A stretch of 64,000 nt of DNA from Azolla caroliniana (lineage: Eukaryota > Polypodiophyta): positions 992,001-1,056,000 of the forward strand of contig JBHGNT010000021.1 in assembly GCA_043228905.1 (NCBI GenBank), in the 5' to 3' direction. Below, in pieces: positions 1-11,236 of this stretch (positions within the stretch are counted from its first letter, which is position 1; each line of letters opens with the position of its first letter). The position numbers were made by a program, and so were the translations under genes. The notes under the pieces were generated by a model. The model ran no database searches. It was not told the DNA's origin and saw nothing but the letters and a program-made list of their open reading frames with translations.

Positions 1-3000
1 ACTACATGCAATTTGGGCCTAAATACTTAAGAGAGAGGACTTAGTGAAAGAGTTGTAGCCCAAGTCGAAAAAATAAAAGAAAGCCATGGAGAGGAGCTTT
101 ATCTTTTCACCTTTTTATGTTTTAAGTGATTTTGTCTTTGTCTCCTTTGACATCATGGTGACATAAGACCCTTTTCTAAGTTCTCTAGGTTCTCTTTCTT
201 TCATTAAATCTTTTCCATGCAGATGCCAATGTTCATGTTGATGAAGCTACAATGTGTACTTTAACATTCATTTAGGTGGTATTCAAATTTTGTTTACAAT
301 GCTCAACATAAGGTGCTTTATTGAGGTAAAAGGTAATGTGTTCTAGGCAAATGTTTCGAGGCGGCTTGTTGAATGAATGATATAACATTTAGTTGAGTAA
401 GTGTTTGACTTTGTGTATTTGTAGTTATTTTTTATAATATTGTTATATGTTATACATGTCATTAGTTGGGGCATAACTTGTTTGTGTATGGTAAGGTCAA
501 TCTAATTGGTATATATTTGAGAATTAAAAAATGCATAATCTTGTCATCGCATGAGGTTTTACCTTAAAGTAAGTTCAATGGTTTTAGTGCACCAACTTTG
601 GTTTTGGCGTGTAGGGAATATTTACATAATTTCAAATTGCATACACACACTTGCCCCAAGCGACAGGATTAGTGTCATAGGGAGATCCAATAGATGCATG
701 AATATTAGTATATCCCAAGACCCAATCTCTCTCACTTGCATCATTCCTTACCTCTTTTTTCTTCTTCACCAAATCTCTAAAACTAAGCATATGAATTCTG
801 ATAGGATATGAATGTATGGTTGAAGGCCCCAACTACCAAATTGACTTCAAGATATCACCATCAAAAGTACACCTAATAATTCATTTGGAGTTGTATGGAG
901 TATTTGGAACATGGGGGAAAAAATACCACTTAGGTCTCATTTTTTACACACCGCAAATCAATTTATGTAAGTCATACTTTAGTTTTAAAGATACTCTCTC
1001 GGAAGAGGAGAAAAACAAATATCCATTTCTATCAAGCCATCCATGCGCATTTCACCGAACATCTATACTTAACGGATTTGAAATGCAAAATATCCACGCT
1101 TTATGTTATATTTCCATTCCCATAATATTTCTTCAATTGCAATTATTGTTACACAAGTGGATTCCCTATCAAGAGCATTGCCACATCTTTGCATGTTGTT
1201 GTTACTTTGCTCCAAGTATGTCGATGGTTACATATTTGAAAACTATAATGTTATAGGATATTGAAACTTATAAGAAAAAGGTACTCTCTTCGTTTGTTAA
1301 ACTTGTTGATGAAACTTCCATTTATTGTAATTAGTTAGAAGTTAGAGAGTGGAAGAGAAGCAAACATCCTCAACTAAACATTGTGTCTACCTATTCTAAG
1401 TGAGCGGGCCACACCAATACTTAATAATTACCAAGTGCGATGAACATGCCAATTGACATCACATGAGTTGTTCTTTGTACAATAAGGCCTTCTCAATAGA
1501 ATAGAATAGATGTTTGATTGTCCATGACAAGGCCAATATTGACCTATAAGACCAAATCAACATATCATATTGTATGTGACTCCTTCCTAAGAAAGGGGAT
1601 CACTTTGCACTAAAAGCTCTCTATGTGAAAATAATGCACGCATGTATGTGCTCACCCTTCTTGGAGGGCATTTGAGTATGATACTTACATTGTCATGCTT
1701 GTCTAACAAGGCATCATATTTCTCTCGAATTACCTTATATGTCAAGCATGTGATAACTAAGTGATATTCATTGTCCACTCGGTTTTCATTGCATACCTTG
1801 CATATCGTCATATTTGGATGGGGAAGGAGAGAACCATGTTCTTTATGAGGTTATTAGGAATTTTTATTGTGTTTTTGACATTCCAAGCACTAGAAAGTGA
1901 TGTGGAGTCAACACCACCTTTCTCGATTAGATGTGATGGTGTGTGAATCATGTGACAACATTAATGTGCATTATTAATCAACGGTATACAACCAAAGTTC
2001 AAGCTCCTTTGTTGTCTTTGTATTTGCCCATTTTTAAATGATAATAACATTTAAGGGCACCTTATGGGTTTGTCATATTGGAAGATTTTGTGCTTAAATT
2101 TTGCTCTAAAATCAATGCTTACATTGGACATAAACTATCGTTAAGTTTAATTAAGGAAGATCAAACTAATAATTCATGGATGAACTAATTATGTTGCAAT
2201 TTTCTTTGTAATAGTGGACTATTTTGTATATTGCCTTGGGCCACTTTATGTTAATACCAATGGAGGATATTTTTATGGGTAAAAAATTCATGGATGAACT
2301 AAAACTTCCACAAACAAATGTGCCCAAGCTAGACATTTGTGACTCAACATATGTGGCCTACTTGACATATTACCAAATTTGTATGCATCTATGCTTATCT
2401 AAAACAATTTGCAATTTGATCTTAATTGTTGTTGCCAAGGGGTTTATCAAAACATTACTTCCTTCTATGATCCCCTTGGTGCATGTAAATTTTTTGTTCT
2501 ATGCAATGTAGATGTTCACTTATATGTGCCATACAATATACTTCCGTTTGGAATCGACAACGTTAATGATGCCATGACAGTGATGACATAGCAAACCTAT
2601 GTAATGTTCAATGTTTTTGCGGAAATATTAGTCATTTCCCATTTGTCTCAATAGAGTTTTAACACTATATATATGTGATATAATGTTTAGTTTCTAAACC
2701 TTCATACACCAATAAATATAACTGTTGTCGAATGCTACTTGCAAGGAATTTTTCTCTTTACATTTCTACACGCATATATCACAATAAGGTTCTGAACGTT
2801 TGATTTTACATCCAAAGCCAATACTTCTTATTCAAATATGCACGTCTCAATTTTATTGTAAAGGCAACATTAAGTACATAATAAGGTCATGAACTTGAGG
2901 TTCTCACATCCTCAATCAAACAAGATATGTGAAGATTAAATTTGTGTCAGTGGCACCAACATAGTAACTAACCAATACATGCCCCCCCAACCAATAGACA

Positions 3001-3566
3001 AACATGAAGATCAAATTTCATGCTGATAAGTCGCAATACAGATCCCCCCAGTTGAAGCCCATTGACAAGCACCAACATCAAGTTCTTGCAGCCAGAACAT
3101 CACAAAGCGAAAAGCAAAACTGGAGATCGATATTTTCTTGGTGACAACATGGAGATGATGCCGTATCTATATATCTACCAATGGCCCCACTCAATCTATA
3201 GACTGCGAGCAATAACATCTATATGCACACTTTCTCTCATTAGTAACATTATGTTGGATATCGATTGATTGACAACAGGTGTGTGAGTTTAGCCTTAGCC
3301 TGCACCACCACCAGAATCTGTGTGTGTGTGTGTGAGAATTATAAACTCAAGACTAGTCATGGTCAAATATAGGATGAGGAGGCTCTTTCCCCCATTCAAA
3401 TGGTGATCTCTTCCAAACAAACATTAGTTTAAGTCAAAGGTTTGTAAAAACTTGTTATTGTTTTTGAATGTTGATGCAGGGTCTTTTTTGGCTATGGTGG
3501 GAGATGCTGCTTTTCTTGAACACCAGATTTTGGCATTAAACAAAAATAGCAAGAAAAGCAAAAGAA
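1..3566. other. Gene-poor AT-rich interval left of MSL1
   Basis: No convincing host gene is visible. Short open frames exist on both strands but show no recognisable family, and one of them (816-1256, +) is discussed among the rejected items. The only coding remnant I can support is a LINE-type zinc-knuckle fragment at 1587-1811 on the minus strand. A short GT run lies at about 3319-3334. The last 100 bases before 3567 should hold the 5' untranslated region of the MSL1-like gene, but no clear TATA box was found. Confidence 0.5.
1587..1811 (-). pseudogene. Decayed LINE reverse-transcriptase zinc-binding tail
   Basis: A 74-residue frame reads ICKVCNENRVDNEYHLVITC. The spacing CxxC, then D-E-x-H, then a later Cys matches the zinc-binding module found at the C-terminal end of plant non-LTR (LINE) reverse transcriptases, usually written C-x2-C-(E/D)-D-E-x-H-x-C. 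It is followed by the basic, Arg-rich stretch usual there. No reverse-transcriptase or endonuclease domain is present next to it, and there is no plausible start, so it is a fragment. The family assignment rests on this motif alone. Confidence 0.45.
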
Positions 3567-6500
3567 ATGAGGATCTTGGGTCGTCTCCTCTGCCATGCTT
3601 CTTCCAAGTCCAGGGCTTCCTCTATGGCTTCACATTCTAGGGTTCTCCCTCAACCCCCCGCGAATTCATATCATCCGGCTTCTTCACCATCGCCCGTTTG
3701 TCAGGAATTAGGGCTTTTTAGACCTTCACCACATCTTCAGAGGAGCTCCTCTGTTCTGCTCAGCTTTAGGATATCTTCATCGTTGTTGTATCCTCTCTCG
3801 GCTCGCCGATACTTCTTCTCGAGAAGCAAGGGCTCCAAAGATTCCGAATCTGGTTTCAATTTCGGAGGCAAAGATTCTGATGCTGTCCCCGATTCTCCTA
3901 AAGAAGACATTCAAGCCTTTTCCAAAGAAATAGTGGAGGTGGCCAATAATACATTCTCTTCTTTGAAAGAGACCACAGCAGCATCTATCACGTGGATTCA
4001 AGAGTCTACAGACAGCATTCTCCCTATTTTAAAGGAAAAGTATGACATTCTTCAAGCCTATATCTCTTCCGAAAATTCCTCTGAACTTTTTTTAACTTCG
4101 ATGGGGGCCATTCTAGCTTGGTTTGTGTTGCCGAGGCTTCTTCGACGTTTGCATCAATATTTTGAAGATGGATCACACATCTTATTGGGTCGATCAGAAA
4201 AGGTTCCATTTGAGACAAGTTTTTGGTCAGCCATGGAAGATCCCGCAAAAACTCTTGTCGCAGTCCTCGCATTCTCACAATTGTAAGTGAATTCGACTTC
4301 TTATTTTCTTCCACTTCATTTTGATTTGTGTTTTGATAGGTTTAAAATTTACTGTCAAGCATGTATTTCTACATATGCCCTGGAGGATCTATCAAACCTG
4401 TAGTTTGAATAGCTGTATAAGATCTATCAAGCATATAAATAAATTATAGTTTTGCATAGCTATGGAGGAACCATTCAACATGTAGTTTTACATAGCGATG
4501 TAGAGGATCTATCAAGCATGATGTAGTTTTGAGTAGCTACAGAGGTACAGAGATGCTCGTCAAACATGTCGTTTTGCTTAGCTATGTGTAGGATCTATCA
4601 AACACGCACTTTTGCATCAGTATGGAGGATTATTGAGCATGTGACTTTGCATAGGTACGGGGGTTCTATGGAACATGTGGTTATCAGTTTGGTACAACAT
4701 GTTTTAAATCAAGTTGATAGACATGTAGTTACTAGTTTGGTATAACATGTTTTGAATCAAGTTGTGTGTTGTAATCTCTTTCAAACATAGTATATATCAT
4801 GATCAGTAAATAGTGAATGTTTCCTGCCGAATTATGTGGGGCTGCCACAACAATAATCATGTGAGGTGCCAAGACATATGCCCTATTTAGGATGTGGACA
4901 CATGATCTTAGGACGTATAGCTTTCAGGTGCATGGGCAGGTGAGTTCTGAGTGGAATTTTATGTACTATTTGAATGCGAAAATCACCTCAAGTGGTAGAG
5001 CATAAACAATAGAAATATATCATGTGAGTCCAAGTATTAGATTATGACATTTGATCAGTTCTTATCTATTGAAATATGATAACAAAAACATAGATAATAT
5101 TGAAAGTTGAAATCTGTTAACTTCAACATTAGTCATAATGGTGGAATGGAAGAAAAGCAACTCCAGAAATATTGGGCAATGGGATCAAGAAATAGGAGTG
5201 GGGCGAATACGAAACAAGTGCAAGGGAAAAGAGATAAGAGTGAAGGAAATGGAGGCTGTTCTCTGAAGAAGGAAGAGGAAAATGCATGAAGTGGGAAGAA
5301 TGATAAAGCAAAGGGGATGGAATAGAAGGGCTTGTGAAAGATTTCCCTAATAATGGCAAGTGAAACAGGAATAACCCAAATTATGAAAGCGGGATTGTGA
5401 GAGAGCAATGATAGCTTTGTCTTGTGACGTGACGCAATTGAGTACTACACCTTATATGGTGAAAGTCCACAACTGGAAGTACCTCTACAGCTTCTGGAAG
5501 GAGTATTTTTTGACAACCAATCAAACCTTCTGGTGTAAATTCACTTACCCAATAGAAAATCTATAAGAGTATTACTTTTTATTATCTTTTTGTGAAGCTC
5601 ATTAGGATCTGAATTAATCAATTCACTATCATATAGTTCAATTATTGGTCGAGGAAGAGGTACTGGAAATTATCAGGAAATATAAAATTTTATAAAGATT
5701 AAGTTCTTGTGGAGTAATATATCGAAAGATCATTTGAGCTTTATGAGAAGAAGCTCTCATGTTCAATTATGTATTTTTTCTGGGGAGGGGTGCTAGAATA
5801 TCCATCGTAATAACAAATAAAGAGTGATCCTATTTTGAGGGCATATTTCTCGGTTTATTGATAGAAGAGCAATCTAAAGATCAATAAGTTGAAACGTAAT
5901 ATAGAACCTATGATAGGTTTTGGGGATTGAAGACTTTGAATAACTCTGGATAATGTTATTCAATTATACAGAGAACCAAATATTCTAGGAGTTATGATGT
6001 GATTCTGTTAAAGAAAACTTTGTGTTTGCTAAGACTTCAAGCAATTAAGCTTTAGCCATATCAAGAATACTCCTGAATCAATCAATTGAGTTTGAGAAAG
6101 TTCTTGTCAATTCTAGTGAAATGCTCTCAATTAAGGCTATTCTACAAGCATTGAAGCTATCTTTGGGAGTTCTGCACGAAAATTTAGAGGGTTGACAATT
6201 TCATCAGTAACATTGAGAGGCAAAATGGAAAGAATTCAATATACCATTTCAATGGGAAAAATGTTCTCCTACATTTAAGTTACCTAAGCAAAACATTTGA
6301 TTTTAGGCATCCGATTTTTCATTACATGTGGTTCCTCTTTCAAACTTTTCATCTCTATATTTTCAATCTCCATTGCATGCTGAAGATTTAATTCTCTTTC
6401 TTTACAAGCATGTATTTTGTTTTGCAAATTCATAACTGTTTCTTGCATCGATATATACATGGCCGCCAGTTTCTCAGGGCTTTCATTTACATCATCAATC

Positions 6501-8302
6501 ACTCATACGCCCCTTGGCATATTTACTACTAATGAATTGAAAAGTAAAGGAGAATGTACCTTGTAGTCATCGAGCTAGGGTTACGAAAATCAACCTTCAG
6601 TTGCAGGAAACATGGAGTCAAGAAGGCAGTGGAGAGAATCGATCACTTTACTAGCATATAACTAGTGCTACACTTGTTTAATTTGAATGTGCAATCTTGT
6701 ATCATTTTGCATGATGGGTTCAGTAAATGTTGACATGCAGGGGCTTACTGATTGCACCGGCTACTTTTGGGACACTTTATGTGCAGCAAATATGGAAGGG
6801 AGCAGCAGTTTTTTCATTAGTGTGGTTTTTACATCGATGGAAAAGCAATCATTTCTCTAGAATGATTTCCAATCCGGATTTGGGCTCCGTTGAGAAAGAA
6901 CGTATTTATACACTAGACAGGATATCATCTATGGGTCTCTTTGTCCTTGGTGGAATGAGTATTGCTGAGACTTGTGGTATCGCTGTGCAATCTGTTTTGA
7001 CTGTTGGAGGAGTTGGAGGTAACTGTTAAAATTTTGAACATGCCATTTTATTTGCAAAGAAAGTAGATTTGGTCAATTAGATTTTTCTAAAGTCCCAAAT
7101 CCATGATATTTTGTTTAGAAGATCTTGAAATGTTTTTAAAATGATTATTGAATGAGATATATCACTCATGAAGCATGCTGCATATTGCCACGTTGTCTAT
7201 TACTAGATCTCAACTTCTCGTTGTTTACAAAACAAATCCAATTGGTTTGCCAAGTGCCCAAAATACAAGGTTGACAAATAAAGAGGTTTTGTTAGAGGAA
7301 TGATAGGAATATGGCTGTTATAAACCTTAATCTCAATGAAGAAGCGCACAGTCTGGTAGCACGTTTGTTTGGGTACAGGGGTGCATAGGTTCGAATCATG
7401 TCACCTCAATTATTGCCGTGTACTGGTGAGTAACCTTTGGCTCTGTCCTTTTTCCACATCATTCTCTGTGCTTCTTTTGGCTTCTTGTGGCATAACTCTT
7501 TCCATAAATCAAACAAGCATTGTGACCTGCCTGCCTGAAACATCTCTGAGACATGACCTTCTGAGTCATCTAGACATTGTGAAACCTGGAAATTTCGTAT
7601 GTGGAGTTGTGAAGACTTCTCTAACTACAATAACAAGACGCACACTCTGTCATAAACATGACAGTGACAAACAATATTTGATTATGGAAAATTGATGGGC
7701 GAGATGTCCCAGAAAGAAAGGGAAGATGCCTTTATTAAAGGTCCAAACCCTACCTTAAAAGGTGCCTTTACATATAGCTCCATAACATTCAAAGATGGAA
7801 AAAGGTAAAATTTTAATGTAATTCTTGAGATACTAAGGTATGGCGTATGGCGCTACAATGTAAGTACGTGGGTTGGCCGCCCCATGGGAGTTAACTGAAA
7901 TCTACAAGTAGCTTTATTTCATTCATGCTTTCCAATGAACGTTACATATATATGATGGGATTCCTTAGTTGAAAGCGTGAATGTGCACACGTTGAAATCT
8001 TTCAAAACCATTAGTCATAGAACTCTTAACATGCCAGGAATGTTCCATTTTCATGGCTTGTTAGCTTTCAAAGGCTCATCAGTATGCCATCTGATTGATC
8101 TTTCTTGCATTATAGAAGAGGCTGTAATAAATGCAGAATCACTAGTCTTCTATTAAATGAGTGTTCTTCTTTCAACATTGGTAATTTATCTTGTATATGA
8201 TCCAAACAAAAGATTACTTTGGAATGGCCATCCCTTATCTCAGTTATTAATCAACATTATGGATTAATTTCAGGGGTTGCGACTGCTTTTGCTGCAAGGG
8301 AT
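3567..8302 (+). CDS. MSL1: MSL1-like mitochondrial mechanosensitive channel, 5' three exons only
   Basis: The product is a mechanosensitive channel of the MscS family, of the MSL1 type found in the plant mitochondrial inner membrane, where it relieves ion or membrane-potential stress. Exons are 3567-4282, 6741-7018 and 8274-8302; all have GT-AG borders and matching phases (2, 1). The N-terminus is Arg/Ser-rich and lacks acidic residues, as in a mitochondrial presequence. A first membrane helix follows near residue 178 (SMGAILAWFVLP), then the family segment FWSAMEDPAKTLVAVLAFSQ. Exon 2 encodes more helices and AVQSVLTVGGVGG. Exon 3 begins VATAFAARD, the start of the pore-lining MscS helix, and stops at the assembly gap after residue 341. 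The rest of the pore and the cytoplasmic beta domain are missing, and nothing after the gap continues the gene. The start is the only ATG that gives a presequence. Confidence 0.9.
4378..4690. repeat. Degenerate tandem repeat in MSL1 intron 1
   Basis: Five to six imperfect units of roughly 45-65 bp recur around a core of GGAGGATCTATCAAACATG followed by TAGTTTTGCATAGCTATG. Unit length varies because of small indels. The array is entirely intronic. The rest of the 2.46-kb intron (4283-6740) shows no gene; an antisense frame at 6284-6502 is not recognisable. Confidence 0.6.
7337..7409 (+). pseudogene. Mitochondrial-type tRNA-Pro-like fragment in MSL1 intron 2
   Basis: The stretch carries a D-arm-like CAGTCTGGTAGCACG, an anticodon-arm region GTTTGTTTGGGTAC and a T-arm GGTTCGAATC, then GTCACCTC. 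Together these closely resemble the native plant mitochondrial trnP(UGG). The anticodon loop has lost a T relative to the usual TTTTGGGTA, and the acceptor stem is poorly paired, so it is probably a dead organelle-derived insert and not a working nuclear tRNA. The identification is from memory of the organellar gene. Confidence 0.45.
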
Positions 8303-8402
8303 NNNNNNNNNNNNNNNNNNNNNNNNNNNNNNNNNNNNNNNNNNNNNNNNNNNNNNNNNNNNNNNNNNNNNNNNNNNNNNNNNNNNNNNNNNNNNNNNNN
8401 NN
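8303..8402. other. Assembly gap, exactly 100 N
   Basis: A run of exactly 100 N is the conventional placeholder for a scaffold join of unknown size. It interrupts MSL1 exon 3 right after the AARD codons. Repeat-like DNA, not MSL1 sequence, follows. The true distance, and whether the two sides are really adjacent, cannot be judged here. Confidence 0.97.
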
Positions 8403-8663
8403 AAAGAAGAAGAAAAAGAAGGAGCGAATGTAACTAACCCTAAATCTAACGGTATACCCTCTAATGCAAAATGGGCAACCCTTTCACAAAGGGCGCTCCC
8501 TTCCTTTTATAGAACAAGGAGAGGGATGCGTTACAATGTGGGATAAATCCCGACTTGACTCCTACTATTCACACGTTTTTACAAGGGTGAGTGCACATGG
8601 TGCACACCGCCGATTCTCTCGATATTCTCCGATTCCGCCTAAGGACGGTTTTCTCCACGACAG
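8403..8663. other. Unassigned repeat-like segment right of the gap
   Basis: This short, comparatively GC-rich stretch contains wording typical of plant LTRs (for example TCCTTTTATAGAACAAGGAG, a possible TATA and start region) but no recognisable coding domain. It ends where homology to the transposon copies begins, near 8664. It could be the edge of an LTR retrotransposon collapsed into the gap. I cannot assign it to a family. Confidence 0.3.
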
Positions 8664-10159
8664 CGTAGAACCACTTGTATCATTTTTCTTTATAGAAAAA
8701 ATGTGATTGAAGCTTATATTGTTTAACTGGGCGAGCACTTTAACATTCCCATCCCTCCCATCTGATATACATCTCTAGCAGTATTGTCCAATTAAATGTA
8801 GAGAACAGGGGGAAACGACTGGCCCCAAGACATCAATACATGGTGAATCATTGTAACTGTTAGGTTAGGGTCCTTGTGAACATTGGGGTATGTAATGAAG
8901 ACGTGAGGTCTAACTAACCTATTATAAGACAAGCATACCACCAAGTGCATTTGAACAAGGTCCTCATCATTGATGTCTTTGGGAAGCCTCCGCATATGAG
9001 GTAAACACGTCTTTTTCTGGTCCATGCCATCGATCATTAAGCACATGTATTGTTTGGGAGTCTTCAAACACTTCTCTCTATGACACATCGCCTTCTTTCG
9101 TTCTAACGATTGTGCTTCACGATGCACCTATACTAACTTCTTACTCATATCCTTTTCCGTTGTTGTCTTAGCACCTTTAACCATACTTTTAAGGTTTGCA
9201 CAAATAGAACAATACCCCATCCCATGCGTACTTTCCGCGGAATAATAACATTGAAAACCATGTTCTCCACAATCTTGTGAACTGGCTGTATGTGACATAT
9301 TTATTACTTGATAATAGCATTTCTGATCGATAGACATCATAAACTTCCTGACATGTGTAATTATCAAAGACGTGCATCCTGCAGATCATAGGCATTACTT
9401 CACAATTTAACTTGAAGTAAATTTTTCATCCAACCAATATCATGTCTTCCAGCTACACCTTTTATACTTTGAAACATCTTTACAATTCACAGTGTGATCC
9501 CCACTAAGAAGACGTGTTGTACTCTATGTAGTCGTATGTTACTAACACATAACGCAATTTTGAATGTCACGTTACATATTTGTTGCGGATGAAAGATATA
9601 ATACTTGAATGATACTTTGATCCCCAAAGAGTTGTCAGACACCAATTGCATATGTGAGCCGAGGTAAGTGTCTTGCTCATCATCGGTCATTGAAAAATAG
9701 TAACGCCTTACCTCACACAACTTTGCCTTTCCAATCATAGACATACAACCACATGCATAACATGTTTTGTTGACATCAAATGCAAGTTGCTTATTTGATG
9801 TCACCAAGTTCTACGTGGGATTCTCCTGATTTGCATAGGGCTTGTCGATAGCTTCTCTTGACTATAAATAGGTGTAACCACATTAGAGAAAATTATGTTC
9901 TTGTTAGCTCGACCCCCATGATCTTCGATGTTTCATTGGCATTACCTTCATTGTCTGTATCCTTATTGTAGTCATATTCTTCGATAGAGAACTCTTTATA
10001 TGAGTCGTTATTCACAGGAGGTATAGGAGAAGATGAGCTCAAACAATATTCTTCGACAGAAAATGATGCTTATGTCAACAAACAATACTCTTTAAGTGAA
10101 AACGATGTTTCTATCGACAAACAATACTCTTTAACCGAAAACGGTGAGTTTTCACTCAT
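8664..10159 (-). pseudogene. Transposase-like pseudogene, copy A (DUF7869-type)
   Basis: The start ATG is at 10159 and matches the start of copy B base for base around it. The protein begins MSENSPFSVKEYCLS with the acidic/aromatic repeats seen in copy B, but a TAA follows within 30 codons. Recognisable blocks are a CxxC segment with GKAKLCEVRRYYFSM (9487-9807), a C-x2-C pair near 9200, the block CLMIDGMDQKKTCLPHMRR, and THVF/NVHKDPNLTV leading to FPPVLYI. A 250-bp segment present in copy B, which includes LDNTAREN and GHTHDHID, is deleted at 8772-8776 across a 5-bp TCTCT microhomology. Multiple stops and frame changes make it non-functional. Confidence 0.7.
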
Positions 10160-10359
10160 GGCTTAAGGTCTAAACAAAGCTCTCTAAATCATATGCATTG
10201 GCTAATATAAGAGATTGAAACAAATAATAAGTGCCTCTATATATATAAGCTCCCTTAATCGAATGTCTAATATAAAAAGATATTATTATTATATAAAATA
10301 TATGTACACACTAGTCATTATCATATACATAAATTATAATTTATACAATAAATTTATTG

Positions 10360-10700
10360 TTTATATCCCAAAATGTGTATTATATAAAAATCTATTTGTA
10401 TTTGTATATATATAGTCTATATTTAAAATCATTAGAGAGTCATAAATATGTAAGTCTAATTTCAAATAAATGAAGATAACAATCATTTAAAAGACCCATT
10501 CCCCACGTGTAAATAAAATTGTTATTCCCAAAATGTGTATTATATAAAAACATATTTGTATTTGTATACATATAGTCTATATTCAAAATCATTACAAAGT
10601 CATAAATATATAAGTCTAATCTCAACGTTTGTTCGTTAATGAAAATCATAATCATTTAAAAATGTCATTCCCCACGTGTGAATAGAATTCCTATTCCCCA
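10360..10700. repeat. Two-unit 160-bp tandem repeat between the divergent genes of copy A
   Basis: The segment starting at CCCAAAATGTGTATTATATA (10367) recurs at 10527, an offset of 160 bp, through TTTGTATTTGTATA, CATAAATAT and the CCCCACGTGT block. Copy B has no equivalent here and instead carries an unrelated 19-bp repeat. The surrounding 10160-11065 interval is very AT-rich non-coding DNA between the two divergent starts. Confidence 0.75.
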
Positions 10701-11065
10701 TGTGGGAAAGAGGGAAGTATATTAATTTTCACCTTTATTTATTTCACTTTAATCATAAGTTCATAATCATTTATTGGTAATCATAATCAAACTATTATGT
10801 ACTCATACAATCAATAATGTCCAATTATTGCTAACTTATGATTACATGCATTAAATACAACTATGATGTAATTACTATCACCAATAATTGCTAATCACAT
10901 ATTTAATTCTAACCATAACTGTAACTACCCTAGAGTACCTAACTCACTAACTTTTAACTAACCTATAACTAACCTAGAGTACCTATGTCAGTAACTTTGA
11001 ACTAACCAAAGAGTAATAACAACTATCTAGCATAGGGGAACTAACTTGGTTGTAACCTAACTACA

Positions 11066-11115
11066 GTTAAAGTAACCATAGGTACTTTAACCGCGGTTTT
11101 AACGCCCTATAAATA
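11066..11115 (+). promoter_or_regulatory. Methyltransferase-gene core promoter, copy A
   Basis: A TATAAATA box at 11108-11115 lies 121 bp before the ATG at 11237. Just upstream is an inverted repeat with arms GTTAAAGT and ACTTTAAC (11066-11091). Both the TATA box and the inverted repeat recur in the same order in copy B, which makes them credible regulatory sites. Confidence 0.6.
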
Positions 11116-11236
11116 GGAGGACCTCATTTTACGGAGGTCACACGCGTAATAGAGCACTCAGAGCCAAGAAGCACACAGAGCATCATCAACACCGGAGCAC
11201 GCGAGCAACTCCATGTCACCAACAAGCACAAACATC

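Noticed and set aside
816-1256. 146-residue plus-strand open frame
   Set aside because: It is AT-rich in composition, has no recognisable motif, and lacks any neighbouring exon or codon signal that would support it.
2409-2591. Possible gypsy reverse-transcriptase fragment (YNILPFGIDN)
   Set aside because: It resembles the PFG-x-x-N segment but is very short, and no adjoining catalytic motif was found.
6284-6502. 72-residue minus-strand coiled-coil-like frame in MSL1 intron 1
   Set aside because: It lies antisense within an intron, has no family I recognise, and shows no promoter or further exons.
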